From: Zoroaster sp. YZ-2022
Lineage: Eukaryota; Echinodermata; Asteroidea; Forcipulatida; Zoroasteridae
Reading direction: 5' to 3'
NCBI GenBank assembly: GCA_029582265.1
Contig: CM055828.1
Coordinates: forward strand, 12,559,777 to 12,623,776
Length of the DNA: 64,000 nt
A model generated the notes under the pieces. That model saw only the letters and a program-made list of their open reading frames with translations. It did not search any database and had not been told where the DNA came from. The translations under genes were made by a program, and so were the position numbers. Of this stretch, positions 29,791-40,927 are shown piece by piece. The number at the start of each line of letters is the position of its first letter. The first letter of the stretch is position 1.

Positions 29791-30395
29791 ATTGGCTCAA
29801 GGCTTTACGGATATAGGTATAGAACGAATCAATGACTCTATAGAACGTACGTTTACGCCGTGCTAGGAGCTCAAGCTCAAGCTAAAACTGGAATTCTCGT
29901 ACCGGGTATCGGTTTAGATGCAAAAAGAGAATTCTTAAACATTCTCGATGCTTCGATCGATTCTCCGGTTGATTTGCAATCTTCTATTCAGAGGTACCAA
30001 GATTCTTTACAATACGCTCGATCGCAGTTAAACTTTGTCATCGGAGAAGATTTGTACCTTATTCCCTCCGACATGAATTTGGGTATAGGTACGTACGTGG
30101 GTACAACAACAATATTTTGGTCGTAACGCCGGGTCTATTGCTCGGATCGAATCTAGACACAAATTCAACGCCCGTTCCCCCTCCGTCACCATCAATCGAT
30201 TCTCAACCACCGCCGTCATCTATCGATACTCAGCAACTGTCATAGGCCTATAACGATACGCCATCCATCGTTTCCACTACCGATTTACCACTATCCGTCG
30301 ATACTCAGCAACCACCATCCATTGTTCCATCCGTCGAAACTCAACTCGACTCACCACTATCTATCAATACTCACCAAGAGGAAAAAATTCTCTAA
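29791..30395 (+). pseudogene. Polinton conserved hypothetical protein (relative of 312-901), frameshifted
   Basis: A first frame holds GFTDIGIERINDSIERTFTP (to 29,859). A second begins GAQAQAKTGILVPGIGLDAK and follows the copy A gene closely through SQLNFVIGEDLYLIPSDMN. A one-base loss near 30,105 relative to copy A shifts it. The remainder is Pro/Ser-rich and ends HQEEKIL at 30,395. This copy shows the N-terminal part that copy A lost. Confidence 0.6.
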
Positions 30396-30447
30396 TATTT
30401 GGTCTCGCGATTGCTTTTGTGCTAGGCGTGGCTATTTACGAGTTTAT

Positions 30448-31180
30448 TCAACGTTGACCCTGTAGATAAGATAAAACAATGACTCCGACTCCACTCACAA
30501 GTAGCCATACATGTGTCGCCAACCATCCTACCGCTCCCGAAAGATGCGTCAATAACCAACTGAATACTCCGCCGATGATACCCGGTAGAGAATCCAAGGC
30601 TTTTAATCCAAGTTTCTTTACTAGATTCGATAGATTTTTGAGAGTTTTTTGTATCCAGTCTTTTACGGTACCGCCACTTGGAGTTGGAATCGGTTTTACG
30701 CTCGCTACGATCGAAGCGACGATGGTACTAATCGCCGCCAATATACTGACTATCGTTACGCCTTGTTCTCTAAATAAAGTTTTAATCTTTTCAGCTAGAC
30801 CCGTATCTGATCTTAATATTTTTCTTATCGTTTCTTTGATTCTAGTTATTTGGCTTTTTAGAGATTGATTATTTTCATGTACTAAAGTTTGACGGGCTTC
30901 ACGTTGGTCGTTTAATTCTTGTAATTTATTTCTTGCTTTTTGTCGTTCTTCGTCGCTAGTAGCCTCGTCTAATTCAGTCCTGGTTTGAATAATCTCATCA
31001 TCTATTTTTCTAAGTTCTGCTAATTTAATTCTAGACTACCAGCAAGAGTCTGAAGTTTCTTATCTAAAGCAGCTAGCTCTCTATAATTTAACCCTTCGGT
31101 TTGCGCAATTCAATCAATCAATTTGGTTCCACATTAGCATATTCGTCTAATATAGTGGCTAAAGCCAGTGACTTTAAAAT
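30448..31180 (-). pseudogene. Polinton coiled-coil and membrane protein (relative of 988-2,429), truncated
   Basis: Read leftward from about 31,180: LKSLALATILDEYANVEP, a break, ELAALDKKLQTLAGSLEL, then a long coiled-coil-like stretch (DEERQKARNKLQELNDQREA, NQSLKSQITRIKETIRKI). TLFREQGVTIVSILAAIS and VKDWIQKTLKNLSNLVKKL follow, with hydrophobic segments at the end. It lacks the proline repeat of copy A. Its start is lost to the LINE at about 31,180. Two small breaks lie near 31,020 and 31,110. Confidence 0.55.
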
Positions 31181-32652
31181 TGTTTTCGCTTCATCATTTT
31201 TTCAATAACCTGGTTCTCATCTTTCAAGCTGTGCTTATTCTTTTGCTTATTTATTACCTGCCTGTAGGTATTTTCTGTGATGCCTGATTTGTGATATATG
31301 CTGTCTTTGTCGTAAGTGAGCTGTTTAATGAAACGAGCATCTTCTTGCCGACATACATGAGCGACCCAGTTGTATTGTTGGCCTCTGATAAAGTCTTCAT
31401 TGTCTGAGATCCCGCAGATTCTCTTAATATCTTCATTTTTGTATCTGTATTTACAAAACTCACCCTCAGAACCATCCGCCCTTTTGTAAGAATTCACATT
31501 TTTCTCCCTCTGGTGGCCTCCTTTCACTAATGATCTCAATAACAATGTAAACGCCGACTCTAGCTTGTCAAAATGCCTTTGAGTGGGGCACCATGCCTGG
31601 CAACCGTATTTCATGACTGATCGGACCATTGCTTTGAAAAACTGAACTCGGGATTTCAGTTTTATCTTGTAATTGGTGTATAATTTTTTAAGCTCATAGA
31701 ACTTGCAGGTGCCTGCGGTTATTCGTTTCTCGATTTCAACATCGCCGGTGGCACAGTCATTGTACATAATTGTCGACCCTAGATATTTGAAGGTGGCCGA
31801 GTTCTTGATTTCTACGCCATTTAGTGATGTTATTGAAGATGGATACTGTTTGTCGCCTAGGGAGTCTTTTGTTCCAAGTAGTTCCCAGTTTAAAATGAGG
31901 GTTTCGGTTTTAGTTTCATTTATTTTCAGGCCATGGGCTGTGAAAATTCGCTCGATAATTATTAGCATCTCCTGGAGGTCTTCTGCTGACTGAGCGTAGA
32001 TGACCAGATCATCAGCGTACCCCAGGTAGGGTATAAGACTAAAACCTTTGTTGTTTTCTTGGAATTTTTGGACGAGCAATTTTTGGGAATTTCATAGTAT
32101 AATTCAAACCCTGTCAAATTTCGATCTTGGCATTCTTGCTGGAACAAGCGCATACAGTGGTTGGCATAAATATTATACAGGCATGGACTTTCCGAACCGC
32201 CCTGCCGTACTCCACTGGTGGTCTTAAATCTCGCTTGCTCATCACTCGCCATATAGCACTCAGTCTGTGAATACATTGACTCAAGTAAATCAACCAAAAT
32301 CGAATCCCCAAAAGCTAACCTAGCACTCCTAAACAATAAATCTCTCCTAATATGATAAAATGCTGCTGATAAATCGATCATCCCAACAAATAATTCCCTT
32401 TGATATTTTCTAGCCCATTTTTGTGTCTGCTTCAGGCAATAAATTCCGTCTATGGTACCCCGATTCGGTCTAAACCCGTATTGCCTCTCATCTAAATAGC
32501 TGTCGTAAGCTGGGGTTAACCTTTGGACCACAATAGACACAAATATTTTTGTTAGGATTGACGATAAAGTTATTCCTTGGTATTTGGTACAATCTAGCAT
32601 TGATCCTTTATTCTTGAAAATTGCGTTGATCTTCCCTAAACCAAAATATGCT
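31174..32652 (-). pseudogene. LINE reverse transcriptase, 3' part
   Basis: From the LTR boundary at 32,652 leftward the frame has KINAIFKNKGSMLDCTKYQG, then DERQYGFRPNRGTIDGI, ELFVGMIDLSAAF and VRQGGSESPCLYNIYAN. A shift near 32,060 leads to PYLGYADDLVIYAQ (catalytic YADD) and a long thumb/C-terminal region ending at 31,174. There is no endonuclease domain here because the 5' part was displaced by the LTR element and is not found on its far side. The RT clade is not assigned. It differs from the fragment at 1-311 and from the one at 63.2 kb. Confidence 0.85.
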
Positions 32653-32653
32653 A

Positions 32654-34221
32654 TGTTACGATCCGAAAATCTTCAAACTATAGGTGAATGCAAATTATTC
32701 AAAAAGCCTGAATTTTCTCAGATGCAACAAAGAAATCAAGCAAGGTCACACTGATATAAAGAACACAGAAACAAAGTGATTTAATAATGAAAATATCAAC
32801 CGCTTCAAATATCAATGGGTTTAACAAGCGTACAATGATTAGGGTAAACAAGTGTACATTAAAAAAAAGATCTTATACTAAATAAGAAGAAGATCTTATG
32901 GCCCTGTCACACTGTTGCGTATCGTACTAGCGTATGCCAGCGTATGAAAATTATCACTCATACGCTGGTATACGGTGACATACGCTAGGGGTACGTTAGG
33001 CATAGGTTGTATACGTTTCAAGCACGGTGGCATACGCTGGCATACGCTGGCATACGCTGAGGCAGAAATAAATGTTTAAGCATGCTTAAAATTTGTGTGC
33101 GTATGCGGACGTATGGTTAATACGCTAAGCATACGCTAGGCATACGCTGAATACGCTAGAGGTACGATATAGGTACGTTACTCATAGGTCGAGTACGCTG
33201 GACATAAGTTGCCATACGTTGGCATGAAGGTGTACCGTACAGCTAGCGTATTGATAGCGCATTGAAAGGCCGCCGATTATATAGGTACTTTGTCACGTGA
33301 TAGGCGGATAGGCGGTACGCTGGGCATGCGCAGTTCATACGCTACTCATACGCTAGCCATACGCAGAGTACGCTGTCCATACGCTGGTCATACGCTGTTC
33401 ATACGCTGACATACGCTGGTCGTACGCTGACATTTGCTGACATTCGCTGTCCATACGCTGTCAATACGCTTGCCATACGCTACTCATACGCTACTCATAG
33501 GTTCAATACGGTAAGTATACGCACAATTCTGTATTTTCAAGGGCTTTTTGTGCGTATGAAAATTATATTATGAATTTTCATACGCAACTCTTACGTTTCT
33601 CTCATACGCAACAGTGTGACAGGGCCATTACGGGCGAGGACTGACACCAAAAACAGTTCTCTGACACGGTGTAAATAGAGCTAAACGCGGGGCGAATTCA
33701 CCTCCAACAAACGGCCGGAAATAGACGAAACCACGGGGACACAAGTCGCCTGACTACCGTGACAAAAATATGGGAAAGACGAAATCCCAAAAATACTGAA
33801 CTGTAGATTTAGTTCACAAAATGTCTCTTCCGGAATTAAATTCAGCTCTCAGACACTTCACTCGGTCAACACGAACTTTCTCAAATCACTCCACTGACGA
33901 GTCGTAAGCGACATCACAGGTCCTAGTGGGTGTACACTGAAGTCTCATCAACTCCTGTTTACCGAAGTCTTGGTTTGCTCAAGTCCTGTTTAAAATCCTC
34001 TACCAGCCCGTATTTATAGTTGTTAATCCCTTCTAGAAAATACTAAAGGTTTCTTCTTCACTTCACTTGTAGAAATTTCTGTTAAATTACATCATTGTCC
34101 AAAAATAAACTTCCAGAACGTTCTATTCATAACCCGCAAACATAATCCCGCCGCCTTATGGGGTCAACACGTGGTCACGCACGGATTATCTCACACTTGC
34201 GGTTTGCGTGTATATGTAACA
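32654..34221 (-). repeat. 3' LTR of the Gmr1-like element (with MITE insertion)
   Basis: Bounded by TGTTACGATCC at 32,654 and GTAACA at 34,221, the inverted TGTTAC/GTAACA pair expected of LTR ends. Its first 240 bases match 39,192-39,405. Without the MITE (32,899-33,627) it would be about 840 bp. Next to it TCTCCCCCA (34,222-34,230) is the polypurine tract read on the other strand. Confidence 0.85.
32899..33627. mobile_element. Harbinger-like MITE built of CATACGC repeats
   Basis: The inverted ends TGGCCCTGTCACACTGTTGC are near-perfect for about 24 bases and are flanked by TTA (32,896-32,898 and 33,628-33,630), the PIF/Harbinger-type duplication. The inside is dominated by CATACGCT and its complement AGCGTATG in both orientations, dozens of times. 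It lies within the LTR. There is no coding sequence. Confidence 0.85.
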
Positions 34222-34425
34222 TCTCCCCCATAAAATAAAGAAAATTTACAGAAGGAAATTTTCGTTTCAAAAAGAAATTTTAACATAAACTTATAACAAA
34301 GTTTAAACAGTTATGCCTGGCTAAGACTTGTTACAGTAATAACAAAATAAGTCGTATTATAACTCTTATAATTAGGCCCACTGGTTTACCAGAGAAATAA
34401 ATATTAAGTGATTAAGTACAATCTT

Positions 34426-35730
34426 CTAAACTCTGAACAGAGCATCAGCAATAACATTGCTCTTTCCGGCAATATGAACAATCTTGAGTGGATAGGGTTG
34501 CAAAATCAAACTCCACCGAAATAATCTTTGGTTCTTGGTCTTGAATTTCTCCAAAAACACAAGTGGGTTATGATCAGTATAAATGATCGTCTCTCCAGCA
34601 CCATTGGTTATATACACTTCAAAGTGTTGTAGGGCAAGGACCAGACCTAACGCCTCTTTTTCGATGGTGGAGTATTTTGCCTGCTATTTATTCAGTTTCT
34701 TTGAGAAGTAACTAATCGGTCGCTCGATGCCTGACTCATCTTCTTGGAGCAAAACCGCTCCGACACCAACATCACTGGCGTCAATGGCTATTTTGAACGC
34801 CTTGTCAAACTTTGGCGCAGCCAGAACCGGTTCGTTCGTTAAAATGGCTTTCAATTGCTCAAATGCATTTTGGCATGAGTCAGACCAAACAAACTTCACA
34901 TTTTTCTGTAAAAGTTTAGTCAATGGAGTCGCAATAGTGCTGAAGTTTGGAACAAACTTTCTGTAAAATCCACTCATACCCAGGAATCTCATCAATTCTC
35001 TCTTCCCTAGCCTGTGGGTACGGGAACATCTTGAATGGCTTGAATCTTTGCTACTCGTGGAAGCACGTGACCTTGACCGACCACATGACCTAAGTAGGTC
35101 ACTGTTGCTTTGGCAAACTCACTCTTTTTGAGATTTACCACCAGGTTTGCTTTTGAGAGCTTATCAAACAGGGCACTCAAGTGTTTCAGATGGTCTTCCC
35201 AGCTATCGCTGTATACCAAAATGTCATCAATATAGACAACACAATTTTCTAGCCCAGCAATGACTTGACTCATCATTCTCTGAAACGTAGCCGGGGCATT
35301 TTTCATCCAAAAAGGGCATCGTTTTACATTGGTACAGACCATCAGGTGTCACAAACGCCGAAATTTCTTTGGCTCGGTCAGTCAAGGGCACTTGCCAATA
35401 TCCCTTTAACAAGTCTACTTTACTGACAAATGCAGAATTTCCCACCCGATCAATGCAGTATTCTAACCTAGGGATAGGATATGAATCAGTCTTAGTTTCT
35501 GCATTGACTTTTCGATATAATCTATACAAAATCTAAGAGTACCGTCAGGCTTTGGTACCATGACAATGGGAGAACTCCAAGAACTCTGACTAGGTTCTAT
35601 AATGTCATGCTCTATCATGAACTTAACCTCTTCCCGAACCTTCGATAATTTGTTAGGATTAAGTCGGTAGGGTGCCTGTTTTATCGGCCTTGAATTTCCT
35701 ACATCAACATCATGAACTTCCACCGACGTA
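34426..35730 (-). pseudogene. Gmr1-like reverse transcriptase and RNase H
   Basis: Read leftward: APYRLNPNKLSKVREEVKFM and SSPIVMVPKPDGTLRFCIDY (RT start), then KVDLLKGYWQVPL, then the catalytic block CVVYIDDILVYSDSWEDHLK (YIDD), then FLGMSGFYRKFVPNFSTIAT. RNase H follows with FKIAIDASDVGVGAVLLQED and IIYTDHNPLVFLEKF, ending VHIAGKSNVIADAL near 34,435. The frame changes near 35,520, 35,340, 35,000 and 34,650, so it is dead. The motifs are Ty3/gypsy in style. Confidence 0.88.
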
Positions 35731-35939
35731 CGACCCGGTTTGTCAGAACAAATTTGCTCGTACTTTTGGAGTAGGTTTGATAAATCTGTCCGTTGGTCAT
35801 TGTGCAAATGGCCAAGGATTTCATCCAAGTTAGCCAGAATTTCAGAATTTGAAAGCTGCACAGCGAAAAACTCAAGTTCAGACGTTTTTGTCTCAAGGTC
35901 TTCATTACATGAATTGTCATCGTCGGGTTTTAACTCAAT

Positions 35940-37010
35940 AACAGCTACCCCCACTGGTTGACCAAAATTATCACGCTCATAATATTTCTTGAGCATGTTA
36001 ACATTACAAACTCTCTGGCTCTTTCTTCGGTCTGGGGTGCTGATTACGTAATTAACATCATTGAGTTTCTTTTGGATACAGTAGGGCCCACTAAACTTCG
36101 CTTTAAGGGGCTCGCCAGGCAGAGGCAACAGTACTAGTACTTTCTCGCCGGGTTTAAAGATGCGGACCTCAGATTTCTTGTCTGCTCTTGTCTTCATGAC
36201 CCGTTGAGACACCTTGAGATGTTCTTGTGCCACAGAACACGCCTTGGATAACCCCTCTTTGAAGTTCGACACATAGTCGAGCAGATTGGTCTCATCCTCC
36301 TCTGCCAAAAATCTCTCCTTAATTAGTTTCAAAGGCCCCCTCACCTCATGACCGTAGACCAACTCAAATGGAGTAAAACCAGTTGACTCGTTCGGTGAGT
36401 CCCTAGTGGCAAACAACAGAAAGGGAATTCCTTTGTCCCAATCTTCTGGAAAAACCTCACAGTATGCTCTTATCATATTCTTGAGGGTTTGGTGGTACCT
36501 CTCCAGAGCTCTGAGACTGCGTGTGATATGCAGATGATTTCAACTGCTTCATCCCCAGCTCACGCAGGACTTCCTGAAACACACCCGACATGAAGTTAGA
36601 CCCCTGATCGGACTGCACTTCTTTCGGTAAACCATATCTTGTGAAAAACTGCATAAGAGCCTCAACAACAACTTTGGCTGTTATCTTCCTCAGTGGAATG
36701 GCCTCTGGAAATCTGGTTGACAAATCCATGATGGTCAACAAAAACTGATGCCCGGACTTCGTCCGCGGTAGAGGACCAACACAATCCACTAGGACTCTTG
36801 TAAATGGCTCATCAAATGCAGGAATCGGTATCATCGGTGCAGGCTTGATTGATGGCTGTGGTTTCCCCACCATCTGACACGTATGGCACGAATTTCACCA
36901 CATCTTGGTGTAGCTTAGGCCAATAAAAATGTGCCATGACTCTAGCTTGAGTCTTTCTGATGCCAAGATGACATGCAACCGGAATCTCGTGAGCAATTCT
37001 CAAGATCTCA
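35940..37010 (-). pseudogene. Gmr1-like integrase, upstream of RT
   Basis: The zinc-binding start is AHEIPVACHLGIRKTQARVM near 36,985-36,930, the HHCC arrangement. The core has FTRVLVDCVGPLPRTKSGHQ (first Asp) and PKEVQSDQGSNFM (second Asp). The glutamate block is split by a shift near 36,470. The C-terminal part includes NESTGFTPFELVYGHEVRGP and a GPY/F-like module, KFSGPYCIQKKLNDVNYVIS. The same frame then runs on into RT, which shows the INT-RT order directly. Confidence 0.88.
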
Positions 37011-37429
37011 TCACGGTAACACGGAGGTATAACAATTTGATGGACAATACTCCATTCTTCATCAGCTGGTCTCTGGGTAGGTCTCCATTTCCTCATTAAC
37101 ACGCCCGACTTGACGTAGAAGCATTCTGGAACCCCCTGAGCCTCTTCCTCAGAACACGCTGTCTGGGCGAGCTTCCTCAAATCTGGGTCCGCTTTCTGCT
37201 TCTCTATCAGCGAGGATCGGCTAAATTTAGCATCTTGAGACACTCCCTCATTTTCTTCAAAATTATTGAAAAAAGTTTCAGCCAGCCAAACACCAGAGTC
37301 CTCCTCTATAGGCACTGACTCTGCAACCTCCTTTTCCGTCTGTTTCATCTGAGATCTTGTCACTGCACATTCGGGGAAGATTTCTGGAAACTCCTCCTCC
37401 AAAGAATGAAGTTCTGGCTCATCCACAGG

Positions 37430-37800
37430 TTCACCAGAGACAATAGGGGATGCCGACACTTTACCTCCCGCAACGTCATTACCTAGCAGAAATCCGACAC
37501 CTTTCATCGGTAGACTAGGAACAACTCCAACATCCACAGGGCCAGTGATCAATTCACATTTAAAATTCACCCTATGCAACGGGACAGGCATAAAATTACC
37601 CCCAATACCTTGAATCAACATTTTTCGCATTCAGCGAACTTTCTGGAGACAATGACAACACATCCTCCAGCATCAGTGACTGTGACGGGCCTGTATCCCT
37701 TAGGATAACAACTGAACTGCCGGCTTCATCAGACGCACACGAAACATCACCACGATAAACAAAATCTTTGTAGACCTCATCAACTTGGTTGATTTCATCA
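37430..37800 (-). pseudogene. Gmr1-like aspartic protease
   Basis: The active-site triad appears as SSVVILRDTGPSQSLML near 37,720, and the second conserved block as PMKGVGFLLGNDVAGG near 37,480. A frame change lies between them near 37,610. It sits between the gag zinc knuckle and integrase, as expected for processing of the polyprotein. Confidence 0.75.
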
Positions 37801-37929
37801 AACACCTTCGAAGAAGAAACACGGTTGCCATCGGCCTCACCGGACTTCCTACCAAGTATATACGGACAAAAGCGACAGGCTTTTCAGAACGCTCTCGATC
37901 GTCAGCGATGAACTTGAAACATCTCGCCT

Positions 37930-39078
37930 TCGTGTGGCCCTTTTTGTGACAGTAATCACACGGAGGAAAAAAACTTCTTCTTTTGGTCCTCCTTGGCTCC
38001 ACTTGGTGATGAAGACTTCTTGTTTGATGGATCAGGATTTCCAGTGCTAGACTGCGCCTCGGGACCTGACTTGCCCTTATCAGTGTTTTTGTAGAAACCC
38101 TTTGACCGGAAATTAGTTTTACCCATACTCATATTGTGAGTTAATTCATAATCATCGGCTACCGCTGGAGCTTTCTTTAATTTGATGATCTGGTGTTCTT
38201 CCAAATGGGTTTTGATACTCAGAGGGACACTGTTTTTGAACTCCTCCATGAGGACAACTTCTTTTAACTCCTCAAATTTCTTCTCAATTTTGAGAGATCG
38301 ATACCATCGGTCAAAAACAATTTCTTTTTGTCTAGCGAATTCCACAGAGGTCTGGCCATTTGATCTAGTAAATTTTCGAAATTTCTGCCTATATATGCCT
38401 CAGGAACCAATTCATAAGCATTTAAAATAGTTGCTTTAACGGTACCGGTAGCATATTCACTACACTGTTCCTCTGAGAGTGTGGCATAGACCTTTTGAGC
38501 CTTACCCACACTAACGTGCTCTGCAAGAGCAAAGGCCAATATTTCTCAGGCCAACTAAGACTTTTGGCAGTTTTCTCAAAAGATAGAAAATAATGTTTCA
38601 ACATCATGTTCGTTGAATTTTGGCACCAACCTCACGTTCTTCGCTAGATCAAAGTCAATTGGAGTTTTCTCTTTGCCTGTGTCTTTCTTTGCACCCAATT
38701 CCATTTCTTTAATTTTGAGTTGATGTTCGAGTTCAAGCTTTCGTAGTTCAAATTCTCTTTCTTTTTCTTCTCTTTCAAACTCAAGTCTGAGCCTTTCTTT
38801 TTCTTTTTCTCTTTCAAACTCAAGCCTGAACCTTTCTTTTTCCAGCTCAATTTTGGCAAGCTCAATTTCTCGGTCAGCAGTTTGCGGAGACTCAGCCATC
38901 TCTAGATTCAATTTTTCCGCAAGATGCTCACTAGTTTTGCCTTCTTGACACTTCGAGAAATTTCTAGTTGAACATATTTAGCAACTTCATACAACTCATC
39001 TTTTGTTAACAGTTGCAACTTATCGACTGACAAATCCTCAGCCTCCACGAAAGCTTGTACCTTAAACTTACTAGCCAT
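37930..39078 (-). pseudogene. Gmr1-like Gag with zinc knuckle
   Basis: Starts MASKFKVQAFVEAEDLSVDK with a short helical SAP-like module (LTKDELYEVAKYVQL). A shift near 38,920 leads to a long Glu/Arg/Lys coiled coil (about 38,640-38,880). Capsid-like helices follow in several frames (ILNAYELVPEAYIGRNFENL, MEEFKNSVPLSIKTHL). It ends in one CCHC knuckle, CDYCHKKGHTKARCF, near 37,955-37,910. The SCAN-like capsid region is typical of animal gypsy elements. At least four breaks. Confidence 0.8.
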
Positions 39079-39173
39079 AATTATTCTACACTACCGTAAC
39101 AATATAACAAAGCGTGCAACATTGCTTGACAGTTGTACAATAAAAGTAGTGTGGCTTATTTTATTTCGATTTC

Positions 39174-39188
39174 CCGGACAGGCCCCCA
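39174..39188 (-). other. Primer binding site of the Gmr1-like element
   Basis: On the minus strand TGGGGGCCTGTCCGG begins three bases after the LTR end, as expected for a tRNA 3' end complement starting TGG. The primer tRNA is not identified. Confidence 0.6.
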
Positions 39189-39191
39189 ATT

Positions 39192-39407
39192 TGTTACGAT
39201 CCGAAAATATTCAAACTATAGGTGAATGCAAATTATTCAAAAAGCCTGAATTTTCTCACATGCAACAAAGAAGGTCACACTGATATAAAGAACACAGAAA
39301 CAAAGTGATTTAATAATGAAAATATCAACCGCTTCAAATATCAATGGGTTTAACAAGCGTACAATGATTAGGGTAAACAAGTGTACATTTAAAAAAAGAT
39401 CTTTTGG
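39192..39407 (-). repeat. 5' LTR, truncated
   Basis: Matches the first 240 bases of the 3' LTR with small differences (a 10-base loss near 39,268), then breaks off after AAAAAAGATCTT at about 39,405. The promoter-bearing part of this LTR is therefore gone, as is the insertion-site duplication. Confidence 0.85.
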
Positions 39408-39446
39408 GGAAGTGAGCCAGCACCCTATCTTTTTCTTCTACGTACT

Positions 39447-39846
39447 ACACATCTATGAAGAAAAAAATTACAATTTTGCTAGTTTACGATGGAACACTTC
39501 TCGTCAAAGATATATGCATGCCGTTCGTACATTGTATTATGGAGATCCCAATCGGATAATTGTATGCATTTTTAATTAGTTGGGCTGGGCTCAGTAGTGG
39601 ATCGATTAATTGGGGGCGCTAATATATTATAGGTAGAGATGTGATGAACACATCTGTGAAGAAAAAAATACTACAATTTTACTATTTTACGATTGAACAC
39701 TTTCCCGAAAGATAAGCATCCAGTTTGTACATTGTACTTATAGATATCCCGATTGAATAATTGTATGCATTTTTAATTAATTTGTTTATTCTAATTAGTG
39801 GATCGATTAATTGGGGGCGCTAATAGATTATAGCTAGAGATGTGAT
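39447..39846 (+). repeat. Two tandem units of about 200 bp
   Basis: Each unit starts ACACATCT(A/G)TGAAGAAAAAAAT and ends GATTAATTGGGGGCGCTAAT and GAGATGTGATGA; a third start lies at 39,847. They are alike across most of their length but not identical. No coding sequence. Confidence 0.8.
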
Positions 39847-39907
39847 GAACACATCTATGAGCACAAAATTTGTTTTGCCATACAATGGAACACTGTTCAA
39901 GTCAAAA

Positions 39908-40160
39908 GTGGCCGAGCGGTCTAGCGCACCGAACTCAAGTTCTGGTGTTGCCAGCAGCAGGGTGTGGGTTCGAGCCCCGGTCGTGACACTTGTGTCCTTG
40001 AGCAAGGTATTTAACCATAATTGCTTCGTCCTTCGGATGGGACGTAAAGCCGTAGGTCCCGTGTGTTGTGTAATGCACGTAAAAAAGAATGCGCCTTGAG
40101 CACCACTTAGTTGGTGGATACGTGCGCTATATAAGTCCACACATTATTATTATTATTATT
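39908..40160 (+). mobile_element. tRNA-Leu/Ser-like SINE, internally deleted copy
   Basis: The head GTGGCCGAGCGGTCTAGCGC (A box) and GGTTCGAGCCCC (B box) are tRNA-like with a long variable arm. A body with CCTTGAGCAAGGTATTTAAC follows. The tail is GCGCCTTGAGCACCACTTAG, TGGATACGTGCGCTATATAA and (ATT)n. Compared with the copy at 55,925 the middle is shorter and different. Confidence 0.88.
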
Positions 40161-40289
40161 AAAAGTTGTGCGAATCGAGTGCATTTTACTGTGGTACTGT
40201 ACGTTTACACTCAATGACGAATATTGACGATTTTTGGCGGTATTTGAAATTTGGTGCCAGCACTGGCACCAAATACCGTACACTTCATA

Positions 40290-40870
40290 CTAAAAGGCGT
40301 CAAGAGGCGTCCAGAACGGATTCGGCGTCAACACCCACATCTGCAGGCGTCAAATGGTTTTCCTACCACGACAACTAGTAGAAATAGCCGACAAGATGTG
40401 AAATATGGCCAAATACTTAGAGAAGCGTAAATGTGATATCTACATATATTTTGGAAGTTCTAAAAGTCTTTTTACCATGAAAAGAAATGTATATTTAAAC
40501 TTGACAAACGTTAACATTTTACGGCGGCCATTCTTCCCCAGCTATTCGGTCATGTGCAGAAATGGTACAGTCCTATGCGCATGACCAAACAGGAAGAAGG
40601 CAAAATGGCTGCCGTAAAATGTTAACGGTTGTCAAGTTTAAATTCATATTTTTTCATGGTAAAAAGACTTTTAGAAATTCCCCCAAATTCTTTATATATC
40701 ACATTAACGCTTCGTCTAGGTATTTGGCCATATTTCACATGTTGTTGTCGGCAATTTCTACTCGTTTTCGTCGTAGTAAAACCCTTGACGCCTTGAGCAC
40801 GAGATGTTGGCCTAGCCTGGAGTTGACGCCGAATCCAGTCCTGACGCCGCTTGACGCCTTTTACAGCAAC
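40290..40870. repeat. Foldback element with GGCGTCAA ends
   Basis: Two arms of about 270 bases are inverted copies around 40,575. Shared blocks are AAAAGGCGTC at the tips, GGCCAAATAC, CATGAAAA and TAACATTTTACGG near the centre. It is a palindromic MITE-like element with no gene. Confidence 0.8.
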
Positions 40871-40927
40871 TAACGCCTAGGCAGGCTAGGCACTAACGTT
40901 ACTAGTGTATAGTAGTAGTACTGAATA

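Larger units (their letters stand above)
19655..31180. mobile_element. Polinton-type element, copy B (right-truncated, split by a 6.77-kb insertion)
   Basis: The tRNA-like unit is broken after CCAGAGGT, and the new sequence begins AGTAGATAGTAAGTGGCGC. Polintons characteristically begin AG, so I take 19,655 as the left terminus. Genes follow to 22,879, resume at 29,646 after the insertion, and end against a LINE near 31,180. Its last two genes are relatives of the first two of copy A, so B carries the left half and A the right half of one element type. No polymerase, integrase or capsid gene is left in B. Confidence 0.7.
32654..39407 (-). mobile_element. Ty3/gypsy-like LTR retrotransposon with copia-like order (Gmr1-like)
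   Basis: On the minus strand the order is LTR, primer site, gag with zinc knuckle, protease, integrase, reverse transcriptase, RNase H, polypurine tract, LTR. Integrase before RT is the copia arrangement, but the RT and RNase H sequence reads as Ty3/gypsy. That combination defines Gmr1-like elements. It inserted into the LINE at 32,653. The LTR at the right is truncated, and all open frames are broken, so the copy is inactive. Confidence 0.82.
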
